From: Butyricimonas sp. Marseille-P3923
GTDB lineage: Bacteria; Bacteroidota; Bacteroidia; Bacteroidales; Marinifilaceae
DNA length: 64,000 nucleotides
Reading direction: 5' to 3'
Assembly: GCF_900184685.1 (NCBI RefSeq)
Contig: NZ_FXXL01000007.1
Location: 868,001 to 932,000 of the forward strand
The translations under genes and the position numbers were made by a program. Shown here piece after piece: positions 9,044 to 16,917 of this stretch; position 1 is the stretch's first letter; the number at the start of each line of letters is the position of its first letter. The notes under the pieces are model-generated. The model had not been told where the DNA came from. It searched no databases and saw only the letters and a program-made list of their open reading frames with translations.

Positions 9044-9876
9044 CAGCATACCTGTGCAACTCGCTAGGTTACAGCAAGCAGGCTTATTACAAGAGCCTTC
9101 GCTCGAGTAACGACGAGGAAGAACGTGAACGTTACGTTCTTTCCATTGTTGAAGAGATCCGTCGTGATTTGCCTCGTTTGGGGGTTCTGAAGTTGTGGCG
9201 GATGCTAACGGGTAACGGTTTGATGGTTGGTCGTGATTGGCTTTCCCGTTTGCTTCACCGGCATGACTTGATGGTAAAAATGAAGAAGTATCGCGTCATT
9301 ACCACGGATTCCCGCGCGTGGCGTCACCAGTACCCGAACCTGGTGAAAGGCTCTCGAGTCGAGCGCTCTAACCAAGTATGGGTTAGCGATATCACTTACC
9401 TGTCGACGGGCAAAGGTTTTGTTTACCTTTCCCTGGTGACGGACGCTTACTCGAGGCGGATCATGGGCTGGGATGTACACCCGACTCTGGATTCGTCTGG
9501 TCCGGTCAAAGCCTTGTACCATGCCCTAGAGACCGGAGAACACGGCTCTTTCAAGGACTTGATCCATCATTCTGACAGGGGCGGTCAATATTGTTCGGCC
9601 TTGTACACGGGGATATTGAAATTGCACGGGATACGTGTCAGCGTCACCCAGGACGGCTCTCCATACGATAACGCTATCGCCGAGAGGGTGAACGGGATTT
9701 TAAAGAGAGAATGGTTGAACGATATCCCGTTGAAGGATATTCATGACGCCAGGAAACACGTCAAGAGGGTGATTGAAATATACAACAAGAAAAGACCACA
9801 CCTGGCCGTTTGTTGTCAAGTGCCGGAGCAAGCCTACAAGGACAAAATGAAAAAATTTGCCAGGGTAATGTTTTGA
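9040..9876 (+). CDS. IS3-family transposase OrfB (DDE integrase)
   Basis: A 278-residue rve-type DDE recombinase. An N-terminal HTH_21-like region (RRDLPRLGVLKLWRMLTGNG) precedes the catalytic core. The catalytic acids are in VWVSDITYLST (first Asp), HHSDRGGQYCS (second Asp) and DNAIAERVNGILKREW (Glu). The tail YNKKRPHLAVCCQVPEQAY is the conserved IS3 ending. The gene is intact with no visible frameshift, so the element may be active. It overlaps orfA by four bases. Confidence 0.93.
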   Translation: MTAYLCNSLGYSKQAYYKSLRSSNDEEERERYVLSIVEEIRRDLPRLGVLKLWRMLTGNGLMVGRDWLSRLLHRHDLMVKMKKYRVITTDSRAWRHQYPNLVKGSRVERSNQVWVSDITYLSTGKGFVYLSLVTDAYSRRIMGWDVHPTLDSSGPVKALYHALETGEHGSFKDLIHHSDRGGQYCSALYTGILKLHGIRVSVTQDGSPYDNAIAERVNGILKREWLNDIPLKDIHDARKHVKRVIEIYNKKRPHLAVCCQVPEQAYKDKMKKFARVMF

Positions 9877-9890
9877 GCCGGGCGATTTTT

Positions 9891-9920
9891 CCTTCTCCCG
9901 GGGAATTCCCCGGGAGAAGG
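9891..9920. terminator. Perfect 30-bp palindrome, probable terminator inside the IS
   Basis: The palindrome has arms CCTTCTCCCGGGGAA / TTCCCCGGGAGAAGG, preceded by a T-run and followed by an A-rich tract. It lies 15 bases after the orfB stop and can end transcripts from either side. Confidence 0.7.
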
Positions 9921-10176
9921 AAAAGAAAGTAAACCTTTGATAGGAAGTATCATTTATTTAAAGTAAACTTGTAACAGTAGATTACAACAATACTACATTT
10001 TTTAATTTATTGAATATCAAATCGAGTAAACCAATTTCAGGAAACTACAGTATAAATATTTTATTTTCCCCGTTATCATGAAAATATAGCTTCAATTCTT
10101 TTATGTATTAAAGTTTTTGATTATCAACGAAATTAAATTTTCAATTCCTCGGTGAGGGATGATGAATCCAATAATA

Positions 10177-10323
10177 TTATTCACTCGGGAGCAAAGTTAA
10201 GGCCTCTTTTTTCAAAAATTCTATTTTATCTTCTAAAGAATCCATGTTATCCAATTTTTTCTCGACCAACTTAGTTTTTGCTTTCCGAAACTTTCTCATA
10301 TTTTGCTGAATAATTTGAAGCAT
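10177..10323 (-). CDS. Small lysine-rich helical protein (48 aa), hypothetical
   Basis: An open frame of 48 codons with ATG and TAA: MLQIIQQNMRKFRKAKTK, then a heptad-like KLDNMDSLEDKIEFLKKEA. The product would be a short, basic, all-helical peptide. AAGGA directly precedes the ATG, so an alternative start at the ninth codon (MRKFRK) is possible. It lies 19 bases downstream of the zinc-ribbon gene ending at 10343 on the same strand, and may be the last gene of that cluster. No family recognised. Confidence 0.4.
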   Translation of the reverse strand: MLQIIQQNMRKFRKAKTKLVEKKLDNMDSLEDKIEFLKKEALTLLPSE

Positions 10324-10342
10324 TCCTTAATACAACAATACA

Positions 10343-10840
10343 TTAATCATTTAAACCGAATAAATTTGTAATAGCTATCCAAAAAACACCTAAAGCAACA
10401 ACAAGCATAATCCATTGAACTACCGGACCGTCAAAAAAATGCATATTATTTACAAATCCATAATATGTATCATTGATTCGTACCAACATATTGTGATTGT
10501 TAATGATAAAATTGGACTCTTTTTTAAATAACAGACTTTGAAAAACCTCTGAATCCGATATATGGTTTCTTCCCGCATATTTAAGCATTAATTGTTCTAA
10601 TACAGATACATGTTTATTCAGTACTATATTCCAACTCCCAAAATGCAATAACAACCACCCAATTAAAGTATAGATTACACTTTGAATAGCACGTGTGACA
10701 AAGGATGAATTATCTTTCTCTTCTATTTTCTTTGAATTTTCCAGTTCTTTTTTTCCATCTACCCACTCACCACAATATCGGCATTTTTTCGCAGATATCT
10801 GTATCTCTTCCCCACAAAAGGGGCAATTCTTTTTTTCCAT
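10343..10840 (-). CDS. Zinc-ribbon membrane protein (165 aa)
   Basis: The N-terminus carries a double zinc knuckle with Cys at 6, 9, 20 and 23 (CPFCGEEI, CRYCGEW), a charged linker, then a hydrophobic segment (VIYTLIGWLLLHFGSWNIVL), a polar stretch of about 65 residues, and a second hydrophobic segment near the C-terminus (WIMLVVALGVFWIAITNLF). It looks like an inner-membrane protein with a cytoplasmic zinc ribbon and a periplasmic loop. No function is known to me. It is one of four proteins in this cluster that open with the same CPxCG / CxxC module. Confidence 0.6.
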   Translation of the reverse strand: MEKKNCPFCGEEIQISAKKCRYCGEWVDGKKELENSKKIEEKDNSSFVTRAIQSVIYTLIGWLLLHFGSWNIVLNKHVSVLEQLMLKYAGRNHISDSEVFQSLLFKKESNFIINNHNMLVRINDTYYGFVNNMHFFDGPVVQWIMLVVALGVFWIAITNLFGLND

Positions 10841-10853
10841 TATTTACAACTAA

Positions 10854-12215
10854 TTAATTCTGGTTTTCTAACCACTTGATCACAGTGTCTGTATCTCGAA
10901 AATTCGCATCAAAATAGTCTGCAAGATCAAAAGTTACGACAGGATCGTTCGTTTCTCCGACTTGTGATTGTGGATAAATGTACATACTCGTTTCCGTTCT
11001 CTGGCACAAATAGCAATTGGCAAATTTTCCCCTATTGATAGTACCCCAGAAAATCCCCTCGAACAAAGTGAATTTCTTTGTGTTAACATTAACTTTTCCA
11101 TAGACGCAAAAATCCTCACTTCCACATGTCACTAAAGGAGCATAATAGAAATACACCACATCGGGTAAACAACTAGGGTATATAGAGGTAATATTTCCAT
11201 AAGCTTCTTTATCTGTCATATGTGTCAAATCATAAAAATCTTTAGATCGGCAAACCTCTTCGGATGATAGTACCGGATGTATTTTTGTTCCCGGTCCGCT
11301 GCGCTTGGCTATCGTCAAGTCACCGACCCAACCTTTTCCTACAGCAAATGAATCTTCTTCTACATCGGAAACAACGGCAACAAAACTTGAATAATCACTC
11401 GTAGGTCGCCAGCTTTCTCCAACACATAAATAGTAAGTTGTTTTTGCAGAAGTAGAAAAACTGGGAAGCCAATTATATCTAACCATACCTGTTTTAGGTT
11501 CTAATGTACAACTTAGAACTAATAACATTACTGTACTGATACAGATAATCGAATCAAGTAATGTCCATTTGACACGTTTTTTGGAAGGTACACCCTTCTT
11601 ACACAATAATGCAATCAACCAAATATCTCCTATACAATAAGGAATAAGCAGAACAAGTACCCACCAACCACTCTTCTTCGCATTATGTAGCCGACGAACC
11701 GTGATACTGAGACTTGGCAACAATAAAGCTAATATAATCAACACGCTGACTACTATTACTGCTATTGATTCCAAAAACATAATATTGACAGAGATCAATA
11801 TCAAAATAATAATAGTATAACAAAGGGTGAATCCCCAATACTCTCGCCTGCTTGATTCCCCTTTGAAATCGGCATAACGACGAAGTAAATTATTCATAAA
11901 ATATATCTTAAAAAAACCGTTTGCTTTTTCCGGTTCCCCCTTCTCTACTGTAATAGGATCATTAATAATTTTTGTATGTTCATAAGAGGTATTACCGCTA
12001 GAGATTGTTTTGCCTTGACGGACAGGTTCTTCACAAAAAGGACAAATATTGGTATCCGCTTCTATTTCCTCCATACAAAAAGGGCAAATTTGCTTATGAG
12101 TTTCCGCCTTTTCTTCGGCGGGGAATTCATCCAGCCATTCTTTACAATATTTACATTTTTTTGCCACGGCGAGGATCTCCTCGCCGCAATATGGGCATTT
12201 CTTCATATCATTCAT
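10854..12215 (-). CDS. Zinc-ribbon DUF805 membrane protein with C-terminal extracytoplasmic domain
   Basis: A 453-residue protein with two zinc ribbons: Cys 7, 10, 21, 24 and Cys 44, 47, 58, 61. A DUF805-like membrane domain follows: FMNNLLRRYADFKGESSRREYWGF, several hydrophobic helices, SLSITVRRLHNAKKSGWW, and a final helix. After a further TM (IICISTVMLLVLSC) about 200 residues form a soluble domain rich in beta strands, likely periplasmic. DUF805 proteins are usually about 120 residues, so both ends are extensions. Two possible starts (MNDMKKC) differ by three residues. Function unknown. Confidence 0.7.
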   Translation of the reverse strand: MNDMKKCPYCGEEILAVAKKCKYCKEWLDEFPAEEKAETHKQICPFCMEEIEADTNICPFCEEPVRQGKTISSGNTSYEHTKIINDPITVEKGEPEKANGFFKIYFMNNLLRRYADFKGESSRREYWGFTLCYTIIILILISVNIMFLESIAVIVVSVLIILALLLPSLSITVRRLHNAKKSGWWVLVLLIPYCIGDIWLIALLCKKGVPSKKRVKWTLLDSIICISTVMLLVLSCTLEPKTGMVRYNWLPSFSTSAKTTYYLCVGESWRPTSDYSSFVAVVSDVEEDSFAVGKGWVGDLTIAKRSGPGTKIHPVLSSEEVCRSKDFYDLTHMTDKEAYGNITSIYPSCLPDVVYFYYAPLVTCGSEDFCVYGKVNVNTKKFTLFEGIFWGTINRGKFANCYLCQRTETSMYIYPQSQVGETNDPVVTFDLADYFDANFRDTDTVIKWLENQN

Positions 12216-12232
12216 GGTTATTTGATTTTAAA

Positions 12233-12766
12233 TTATTCCACGTGATCGGATATATATTTTTCATAAGATTTCTCGATTGGCGAACACGACCAAATAAAAT
12301 TGCCCGTATCTAAATATTCAAATTCAAACAAAAATTCGATATTGCTGTGCTGTTCTCTGAATTTCCAACATTCATAATCGTCACGTGTCGAAGATTTCGT
12401 ATAATCGGACAAAGAAATACGAAGCGCCTTGTAATGTTTTAGAATTTCCTCGGCATTCTTTTGGAAACGTGACCGATCGTTTTTAGACACACGCTCCAAG
12501 ACTTGCTGATACGTCAAATCACCGTTTATATATAATTCATTAAACTCTGTTTCCAGCTCACCAAACCATTCTTCTAACGAATTGGAAGAAAATACAGCAC
12601 CTACCAAAAACAGAGGATTTTGAGCCAATTCAATGATGTAATCAGCTCCCGCAATGTGAAATTTCACAGCATCTTGAATTTCTTTTTCATAATCCTCCGG
12701 CGATAACGAACATGAATAAATACACATCACCAAAGCAATAGATGCCCAATAATAAACTTGTTTCAT
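12233..12766 (-). CDS. Hypothetical lipoprotein (177 aa)
   Basis: A short signal peptide (MKQVYYWASIALVMCIYSC) ends in a lipobox-like IYSC, so the mature protein would be anchored at Cys 19. The rest is mostly helical and acidic (PEDYEKEIQDAVKF, WFGELETEFNELY), with a small beta region near the end (NIEFLFEFEYLDTGNFIWSC). No family recognised. It sits 17 bases downstream-side of the DUF805 gene on the same strand and is probably part of the same envelope-associated cluster. Confidence 0.55.
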   Translation of the reverse strand: MKQVYYWASIALVMCIYSCSLSPEDYEKEIQDAVKFHIAGADYIIELAQNPLFLVGAVFSSNSLEEWFGELETEFNELYINGDLTYQQVLERVSKNDRSRFQKNAEEILKHYKALRISLSDYTKSSTRDDYECWKFREQHSNIEFLFEFEYLDTGNFIWSCSPIEKSYEKYISDHVE

Positions 12767-12799
12767 AGATTTTTTAGTTTTTCCGATACATCAATACTA

Positions 12800-14161
12800 T
12801 TACTTACACAAACGAATAGCCTCTTGTTTAAAAAATGTTATAATCTCTTGTGAATCTGTTTTGGTTTTTAGAGCCTTCTCCACATTCTTCGTTTTTTTAC
12901 CGACTAATTGTAACATTATGTTTTGAACGTCAATAACATCTTTCATACCTAAAGTGTCACGATTGTTCATCTTTTTTAGCACAATTTTATATGCATCAAC
13001 TATGGCTGGCTTTTTATTAGTACTTGAACCAAATTTACCAAAAAGTTCTTGACTCACAGCCTTTCCCGCGGAATAGTATTTATTCGTGATTGTTTTGTCA
13101 TTATCTCTAATTACTTTATTTAATTCCATTATTCTCTGTTCTTTAGCCTTGACTTCTTTTCGGCGTTCAGCTTCAGCTTCCCTTCTTATTTTAGCCTCAG
13201 TTTCTCTTTGCTTTATTTCGGCTTCACGTTTTTCTTTCGCAAGTTGCTCCGCTTCAAGGCGTCTAGCTTTATACCAATCAAGGTCTTTCTTTATATCCGC
13301 AAAACCATTAACTAGAGGTATAAATTCGTTTATTTTAGGGCTATATATACCGTTAAATACTTCGATAACACTTTTCCCACCAGATATGTAAGGAAATAAT
13401 CTTGAATTAATATCATCGGAAAGAGTTGTTTTTTGAACACGTTTATAATGTTCTTCTTTAATAATGACTGTCGAATCAATCGTGTTCAAGTTTTTTTTAA
13501 GATCCGTTACCTTATCAATAGGCATTTCAAACAATACAATTTTTTCTCCGGACGACAAATCGGTTTCTATTACTTTAATTAAAAAACCTTCGTAGTATTC
13601 TCTCACTTGTATTAGAGGTATATTCTTTTTCCTTTCGATTCTCCAAGTCCCATGAGCCCAACCAGAATCATTAAATGCACCTTTCAAGGTTCCCCCGCTA
13701 AAAGGAATCTCAATTGTAACCTCACCCACATAATGATTATTTTTCATCGTACCCGTGGCTTTCACATATATAGAAGTAATAACATCATATAGGATTCCGC
13801 TATATGGACCATTTAATTTGTCATCTTTGTAGTTTACCGTAAACTTATCTAATTCCTTGCCGTCAAAATTGTATTCAGTCATTACCCAAGTTCCTTCTTT
13901 TTTACCATTCCTATATTGTCCTAGAACAGTGTATTTAAAATTATAATAATATACAAATTCAAACTTACCATGTTTAACTCGAGTCCCATCATCTAACTCA
14001 TAATAAGAATAAGTTCCTTCTCCTACAGGCGAGGCTTGAGCTAATTTCCCAAGGATGTCTTTCGGTGTTTTCATTTTACCCGAATATGTTTTCACATTGC
14101 TTTGTCCATACACCAAGCAACTTAACAGTAATAAAAATGTAGTTAATGTATAATTTTTCAT
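12800..14161 (-). CDS. Secreted MORN-like repeat protein with coiled coil
   Basis: A 453-residue protein with a Sec signal peptide ending LVYGQS. The first 200 mature residues contain several MORN/YwqK-like units (GEGTYSYYELDDGTRVKHGKF, GQYRNGKKEGTWVMTEYN, KLNGPYSGILYD, GTLKGAFNDSGWAHGTW). A strongly charged coiled coil spans about residues 290-350 (many EAE, KRE and RRE repeats), followed by a helical tail. MORN-type modules in Bacteroidetes are often annotated as YwqK-family antitoxin, but nothing here shows a toxin partner. It is likely a periplasmic scaffold; function is inferred only. Confidence 0.6.
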   Translation of the reverse strand: MKNYTLTTFLLLLSCLVYGQSNVKTYSGKMKTPKDILGKLAQASPVGEGTYSYYELDDGTRVKHGKFEFVYYYNFKYTVLGQYRNGKKEGTWVMTEYNFDGKELDKFTVNYKDDKLNGPYSGILYDVITSIYVKATGTMKNNHYVGEVTIEIPFSGGTLKGAFNDSGWAHGTWRIERKKNIPLIQVREYYEGFLIKVIETDLSSGEKIVLFEMPIDKVTDLKKNLNTIDSTVIIKEEHYKRVQKTTLSDDINSRLFPYISGGKSVIEVFNGIYSPKINEFIPLVNGFADIKKDLDWYKARRLEAEQLAKEKREAEIKQRETEAKIRREAEAERRKEVKAKEQRIMELNKVIRDNDKTITNKYYSAGKAVSQELFGKFGSSTNKKPAIVDAYKIVLKKMNNRDTLGMKDVIDVQNIMLQLVGKKTKNVEKALKTKTDSQEIITFFKQEAIRLCK

Positions 14162-14202
14162 TATTATTGGTATTTAATATGTAATATATAATTCTTTCAT
14201 GG

Positions 14203-14982
14203 TTATTCTGTTGGTTCCGTTTCTGTATTTATTGTTTCATTGTAACGGTGCGCTTTATAGAAAACATTCCCAATAAAGAGAATCGTGACAATAGAAAAGA
14301 ATACATCGACTTCTGAAATGCCGAAATCTTCCGTATTCTCACCTAACGATAATGACACAATAACTAGAGGGAACAAGAAAACCGCAATAAGATTACTGAT
14401 GAAAAGATAGATTCCTAGGGCTTTTATACCTCCGGCAACATCATACTTGAATTTCATTAATTGCCAACCCGCAATAAACTCACAAATCAGTAATCCAATT
14501 GTTCCCATGAATAAGAGTACATTCAAAATATTTATATCATCTTGCGAGGAACTTCCTGCTGTTAATATAGTTAATATGGCTATTAACCAATAAGACCAAG
14601 GAAGTGCTTTCAATACTGCTATTTTTTGTTCAAAATTACACATGTATTGCTCTAATCTGGAAAATCCCCATCCAATCACGCAAAACGACAAACCCAATAT
14701 AACATCTAGCCCACCATAGTCTAACCAACCATGAGATTTATTTCCTATTACTTTAAAAAAACAAAACATTAGGAACAATCCCCATCCCCAATGATAATAA
14801 CTACCTTTGGGAAGTTGTAACACACGATTGCGGGGAGGTTCGAATTTTGACAATGCATCTGATTTTTCAGAAGAAGTATCCGCTTTTTCCTGTAAGTCGG
14901 TCAACCATTCCCGACAAAAGCGACACTTAGAAGCACCTGCATTGATTATTTTACCACAGTAAGGACATTTTTTAGTTACCAT
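14203..14982 (-). CDS. Zinc-ribbon multi-spanning membrane protein (259 aa)
   Basis: Cys 6, 9, 20 and 23 form the same N-terminal zinc ribbon as its neighbours (KKCPYCGKII, CRFCREWL). The rest has five to six hydrophobic helices, among them YWLIAILTILTAG, VLLFMGTIGLLICEFIAGW, LGIYLFISNLIAVFLF and VFFSIVTILFIGNVFY. It is a paralogue of the next gene (15065-15790): FEQKIAVLKALPW parallels FQRKIGALKAFPW and MKFKYDVAGGIKALG parallels IKFKYDIAGGIKALG. No function known. Confidence 0.6.
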   Translation of the reverse strand: MVTKKCPYCGKIINAGASKCRFCREWLTDLQEKADTSSEKSDALSKFEPPRNRVLQLPKGSYYHWGWGLFLMFCFFKVIGNKSHGWLDYGGLDVILGLSFCVIGWGFSRLEQYMCNFEQKIAVLKALPWSYWLIAILTILTAGSSSQDDINILNVLLFMGTIGLLICEFIAGWQLMKFKYDVAGGIKALGIYLFISNLIAVFLFPLVIVSLSLGENTEDFGISEVDVFFSIVTILFIGNVFYKAHRYNETINTETEPTE

Positions 14983-15064
14983 AGTTGTAATTAGTTATTT
15001 AAATATTCTCAAATAATATAGTTATACAATATTGATATAGTTTATCTATTTACTCAATTACCAA

Positions 15065-15790
15065 CTATTCGTTGTAAAATATAGTTCGAGGATATTCATT
15101 ATTGTTGTAACAACGTGCTTTATAAAAAACATTCATAATAAAATGACTCGTACCAATAGAAAGAAATATATAGCTACACAATACAATTTTATCAAAACCG
15201 GTAATATCTTCATTGACAAGATGTAGTACTAGTAATAGAAGTAATACTATAAAGGAGATAGAATTACTTATAAAAAGAAAGTTCCCTAAAGCTTTTATAC
15301 CTCCAGCAATGTCGTATTTGAATTTTATTAATTGCCAACTGACAATAAAACCACAAACAATGCTTCCAATTCCTGATATGATAACAAGTACATCTGTGGC
15401 TGTGATACCATCTTGCAAAATTTTTCCATCTGTTATAAATATTAACGTACCCAACAACCAATAAAACCAAGGAAATGCTTTCAACGCTCCAATCTTTCGC
15501 TGAAAATTATACATATACTTGTCCAACAAAGCAAATCTCCATCCTACCATAAAAAGTAACAAAGCAGAAGTAACTTCCAGTCCACCTTTAATCCTAGTTA
15601 CTACTAAGGCGATCAGAAATATCAGTAATAATACCCATCCCCAATCATAATAAACCCTTGGAAGTTGTAAAACGTGATCTTGACTAGATTCAGATTCCGG
15701 TGAGCCTGTCAACCTTCCCTTACAAAAGTGACACACGGAAGTTCTAGCATCACCAATCTTACCACAGTAAGGACATTTTCTAGTTGCCAT
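15065..15790 (-). CDS. Zinc-ribbon multi-spanning membrane protein (241 aa), paralogue of its neighbour
   Basis: It opens with Cys 6, 9, 20 and 23 (RKCPYCGKI, CHFCKGRL) and continues with hydrophobic helices (WVLLLIFLIALVVT, YWLLGTLIFITDG, VLVIISGIGSIVCGFIV, FLFISNSISFIVLLLLLVL). It shares most of its length with the 259-aa protein downstream, and thus marks a local duplication. The shared signature between helices is KFKYDIAGGIKALG. It is the first gene of the minus-strand cluster. A 76-bp hairpin lies 55 bases upstream of its start. Confidence 0.6.
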   Translation of the reverse strand: MATRKCPYCGKIGDARTSVCHFCKGRLTGSPESESSQDHVLQLPRVYYDWGWVLLLIFLIALVVTRIKGGLEVTSALLLFMVGWRFALLDKYMYNFQRKIGALKAFPWFYWLLGTLIFITDGKILQDGITATDVLVIISGIGSIVCGFIVSWQLIKFKYDIAGGIKALGNFLFISNSISFIVLLLLLVLHLVNEDITGFDKIVLCSYIFLSIGTSHFIMNVFYKARCYNNNEYPRTIFYNE

Positions 15791-15844
15791 AATTGCGATT
15801 TTTACATACCAACGTTCCCTGTGGTAAATTTATAATAAAAGAGA

Positions 15845-15920
15845 AGCGTGGGAACTTTCAGTTTATTTGTTTTGAGGTATCGCCAAACACCTTTGCAGAA
15901 ATAAACAGCTACCCCACGCT
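15845..15920. repeat. 76-bp nested hairpin upstream of the zinc-ribbon cluster
   Basis: Three helices are stacked around one centre: AGCGTGGG/CCCACGCT (outer), GTTTATTT/AAATAAAC (middle) and AGGT/ACCT (inner), separated by near-symmetric internal loops. This could be a structured leader of the minus-strand operon, a small RNA, or a mobile-element relic. Confidence 0.6.
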
Positions 15921-16242
15921 AAACCAAATATAGAGTAGATTTCTATATGGCAAGCATGAACGTTTGTACTGTTTACCCTTCTGCTTCGTAAATTGGCGAT
16001 TTTCAAAACAAGGATAAAACTAAACGCTTCAAATATTTCACATTTTCATTACCCGGGTATTATCCCGAATAATTATACAAATGTAATCAATTTTCAGATT
16101 CCATCAAACGCTCATTGGGGTAGCCGTGTAACAAAAGTAGTAATTTATTGCAAAACCGCTGTCCTAGATGAACTTTCCGGTACTGTTTATAACGTTTCTA
16201 AGTGGAAGGACATAAAGAGAGCGTGAAACTGCTGACTCTTCC

Positions 16243-16367
16243 TACATTGCAAGGCTCTGGTAAACCTCTCACTACGAAAGCGAAAACAGTCCACGCCCAA
16301 ACGGGGGTGGAACGTGATTCGGCTTATTATTCGTAGTAATTGAAAATGTACCAGATTTTGCAATGTA
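16243..16367. repeat. 125-bp nested imperfect palindrome
   Basis: Four nested arm pairs share one centre: TACATTGCAA / TTGCAATGTA (16243-16252 with 16358-16367), TCTGGTA / TACCAGA (16256-16262 with 16349-16355), ACTACGAA / TTCGTAGT (16271-16278 with 16330-16337), and TCCACGCCC / GGGGGTGGA (16290-16298 with 16303-16311). About 34 base pairs are formed in all, separated by internal loops. The fold is that of a long, bulged hairpin RNA or a folded single-strand DNA site. It does not carry the GTTRRRY cores of integron attC sites. Confidence 0.7.
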
Positions 16368-16676
16368 AAATAATATCCTGTTCGTTCTACTATATTTTCA
16401 AATTCAAATGTCTGTTTCTTCCTTCTTGACGTTTTGGTTTGACTTATTTATTAACGACACAATATTAGGAAAAATCCGGGATATTCCCAAATCAATCACG
16501 CGTATAATTCCCCGGAAAAACTCTTTACCACGATACGGACTTCGATGCACGTAATCAAATACTTCGACCTACTAGAAGGGAAATTGGAAAATTTATTTTT
16601 AAAATAATACCAGATTTTCTTTGCTATGTGATTATTTTTATTGATCTTTGTCACGTTGAAAAATACTCCATCAACA

Positions 16677-16737
16677 TTGACTCATATTATTGAGTCAATT
16701 TATAAAAGTATTTTACTTTACGAAAGTAAATTACTTT
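16677..16737. promoter_or_regulatory. Two adjacent inverted repeats upstream of the DUF6266 operon
   Basis: TTGACTCA and TGAGTCAA surround six bases (16677-16698). Directly after, an AT hairpin AAAGTA...TACTTT with inner ACTTTAC / AAAGT spans 16705-16737. The first looks like a dimeric-regulator operator; the second could be an attenuator. The roles are inference. Confidence 0.4.
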
Positions 16738-16917
16738 TGGGCTATCTACTATTGAAGACTGTAGCTTCTTGCTACGTGGCATTAAAAGGTTTTTACTTCG
16801 TGTCGTTTACCCCGTCTTCAAAATTACTCAAAGGGCGTAGGCTATTTTGCCTGTGAGTGGTCTGTACGTCTAAAAAATAATTAGCAGGTTATTATAAACT
16901 TAAATTTTTTGTTGATT

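Larger units (their letters stand above)
8582..9976 (+). mobile_element. IS3-family insertion sequence (about 1.4 kb)
   Basis: Two overlapping transposase genes (orfA, orfB) are flanked by imperfect inverted ends. The left end begins TGAAAAAAGTTTACTGTAAA and the complement of the right end begins TGTTACAAGTTTACTTTAAA; about three quarters of positions match, and the ends have the TG...CA form of IS3 elements. I see no clear target-site duplication, so the copy may be old or the ends slightly off. A 30-bp perfect palindrome lies between orfB and the right end. Confidence 0.8.
15921..16917. other. Gene-poor AT-rich region with structured repeats
   Basis: About 1 kb without a convincing gene. 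Short frames occur (for example 16641-16856) but read as random sequence. It holds the 125-bp nested palindrome at 16243-16367 and a partial copy of that palindrome's right arm at about 16609-16630 (TACCAGATTTT, then TTGCTATGT). Two further inverted repeats lie ahead of the DUF6266 operon. It may be the relic of a small mobile element. Confidence 0.5.

Noticed and set aside
12800-14161. YwqK-type antitoxin
   Set aside because: The MORN-like repeats give this label in databases, but the protein has a signal peptide and a long coiled coil, and no toxin gene is adjacent.
15845-15920. A tRNA gene, because of its 76-nt length
   Set aside because: The sequence forms one long hairpin, not a cloverleaf, and has no TTCRANY T-loop.
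16243-16367. Integron attC site or retron RNA
   Set aside because: The fold looks similar, but the GTTRRRY / RYYYAAC core boxes are missing and there is no integron integrase or reverse transcriptase in the window.
16641-16856. A 71-codon frame before the DUF6266 operon
   Set aside because: It spans two inverted repeats, has no start context, and its product shows no coding pattern.
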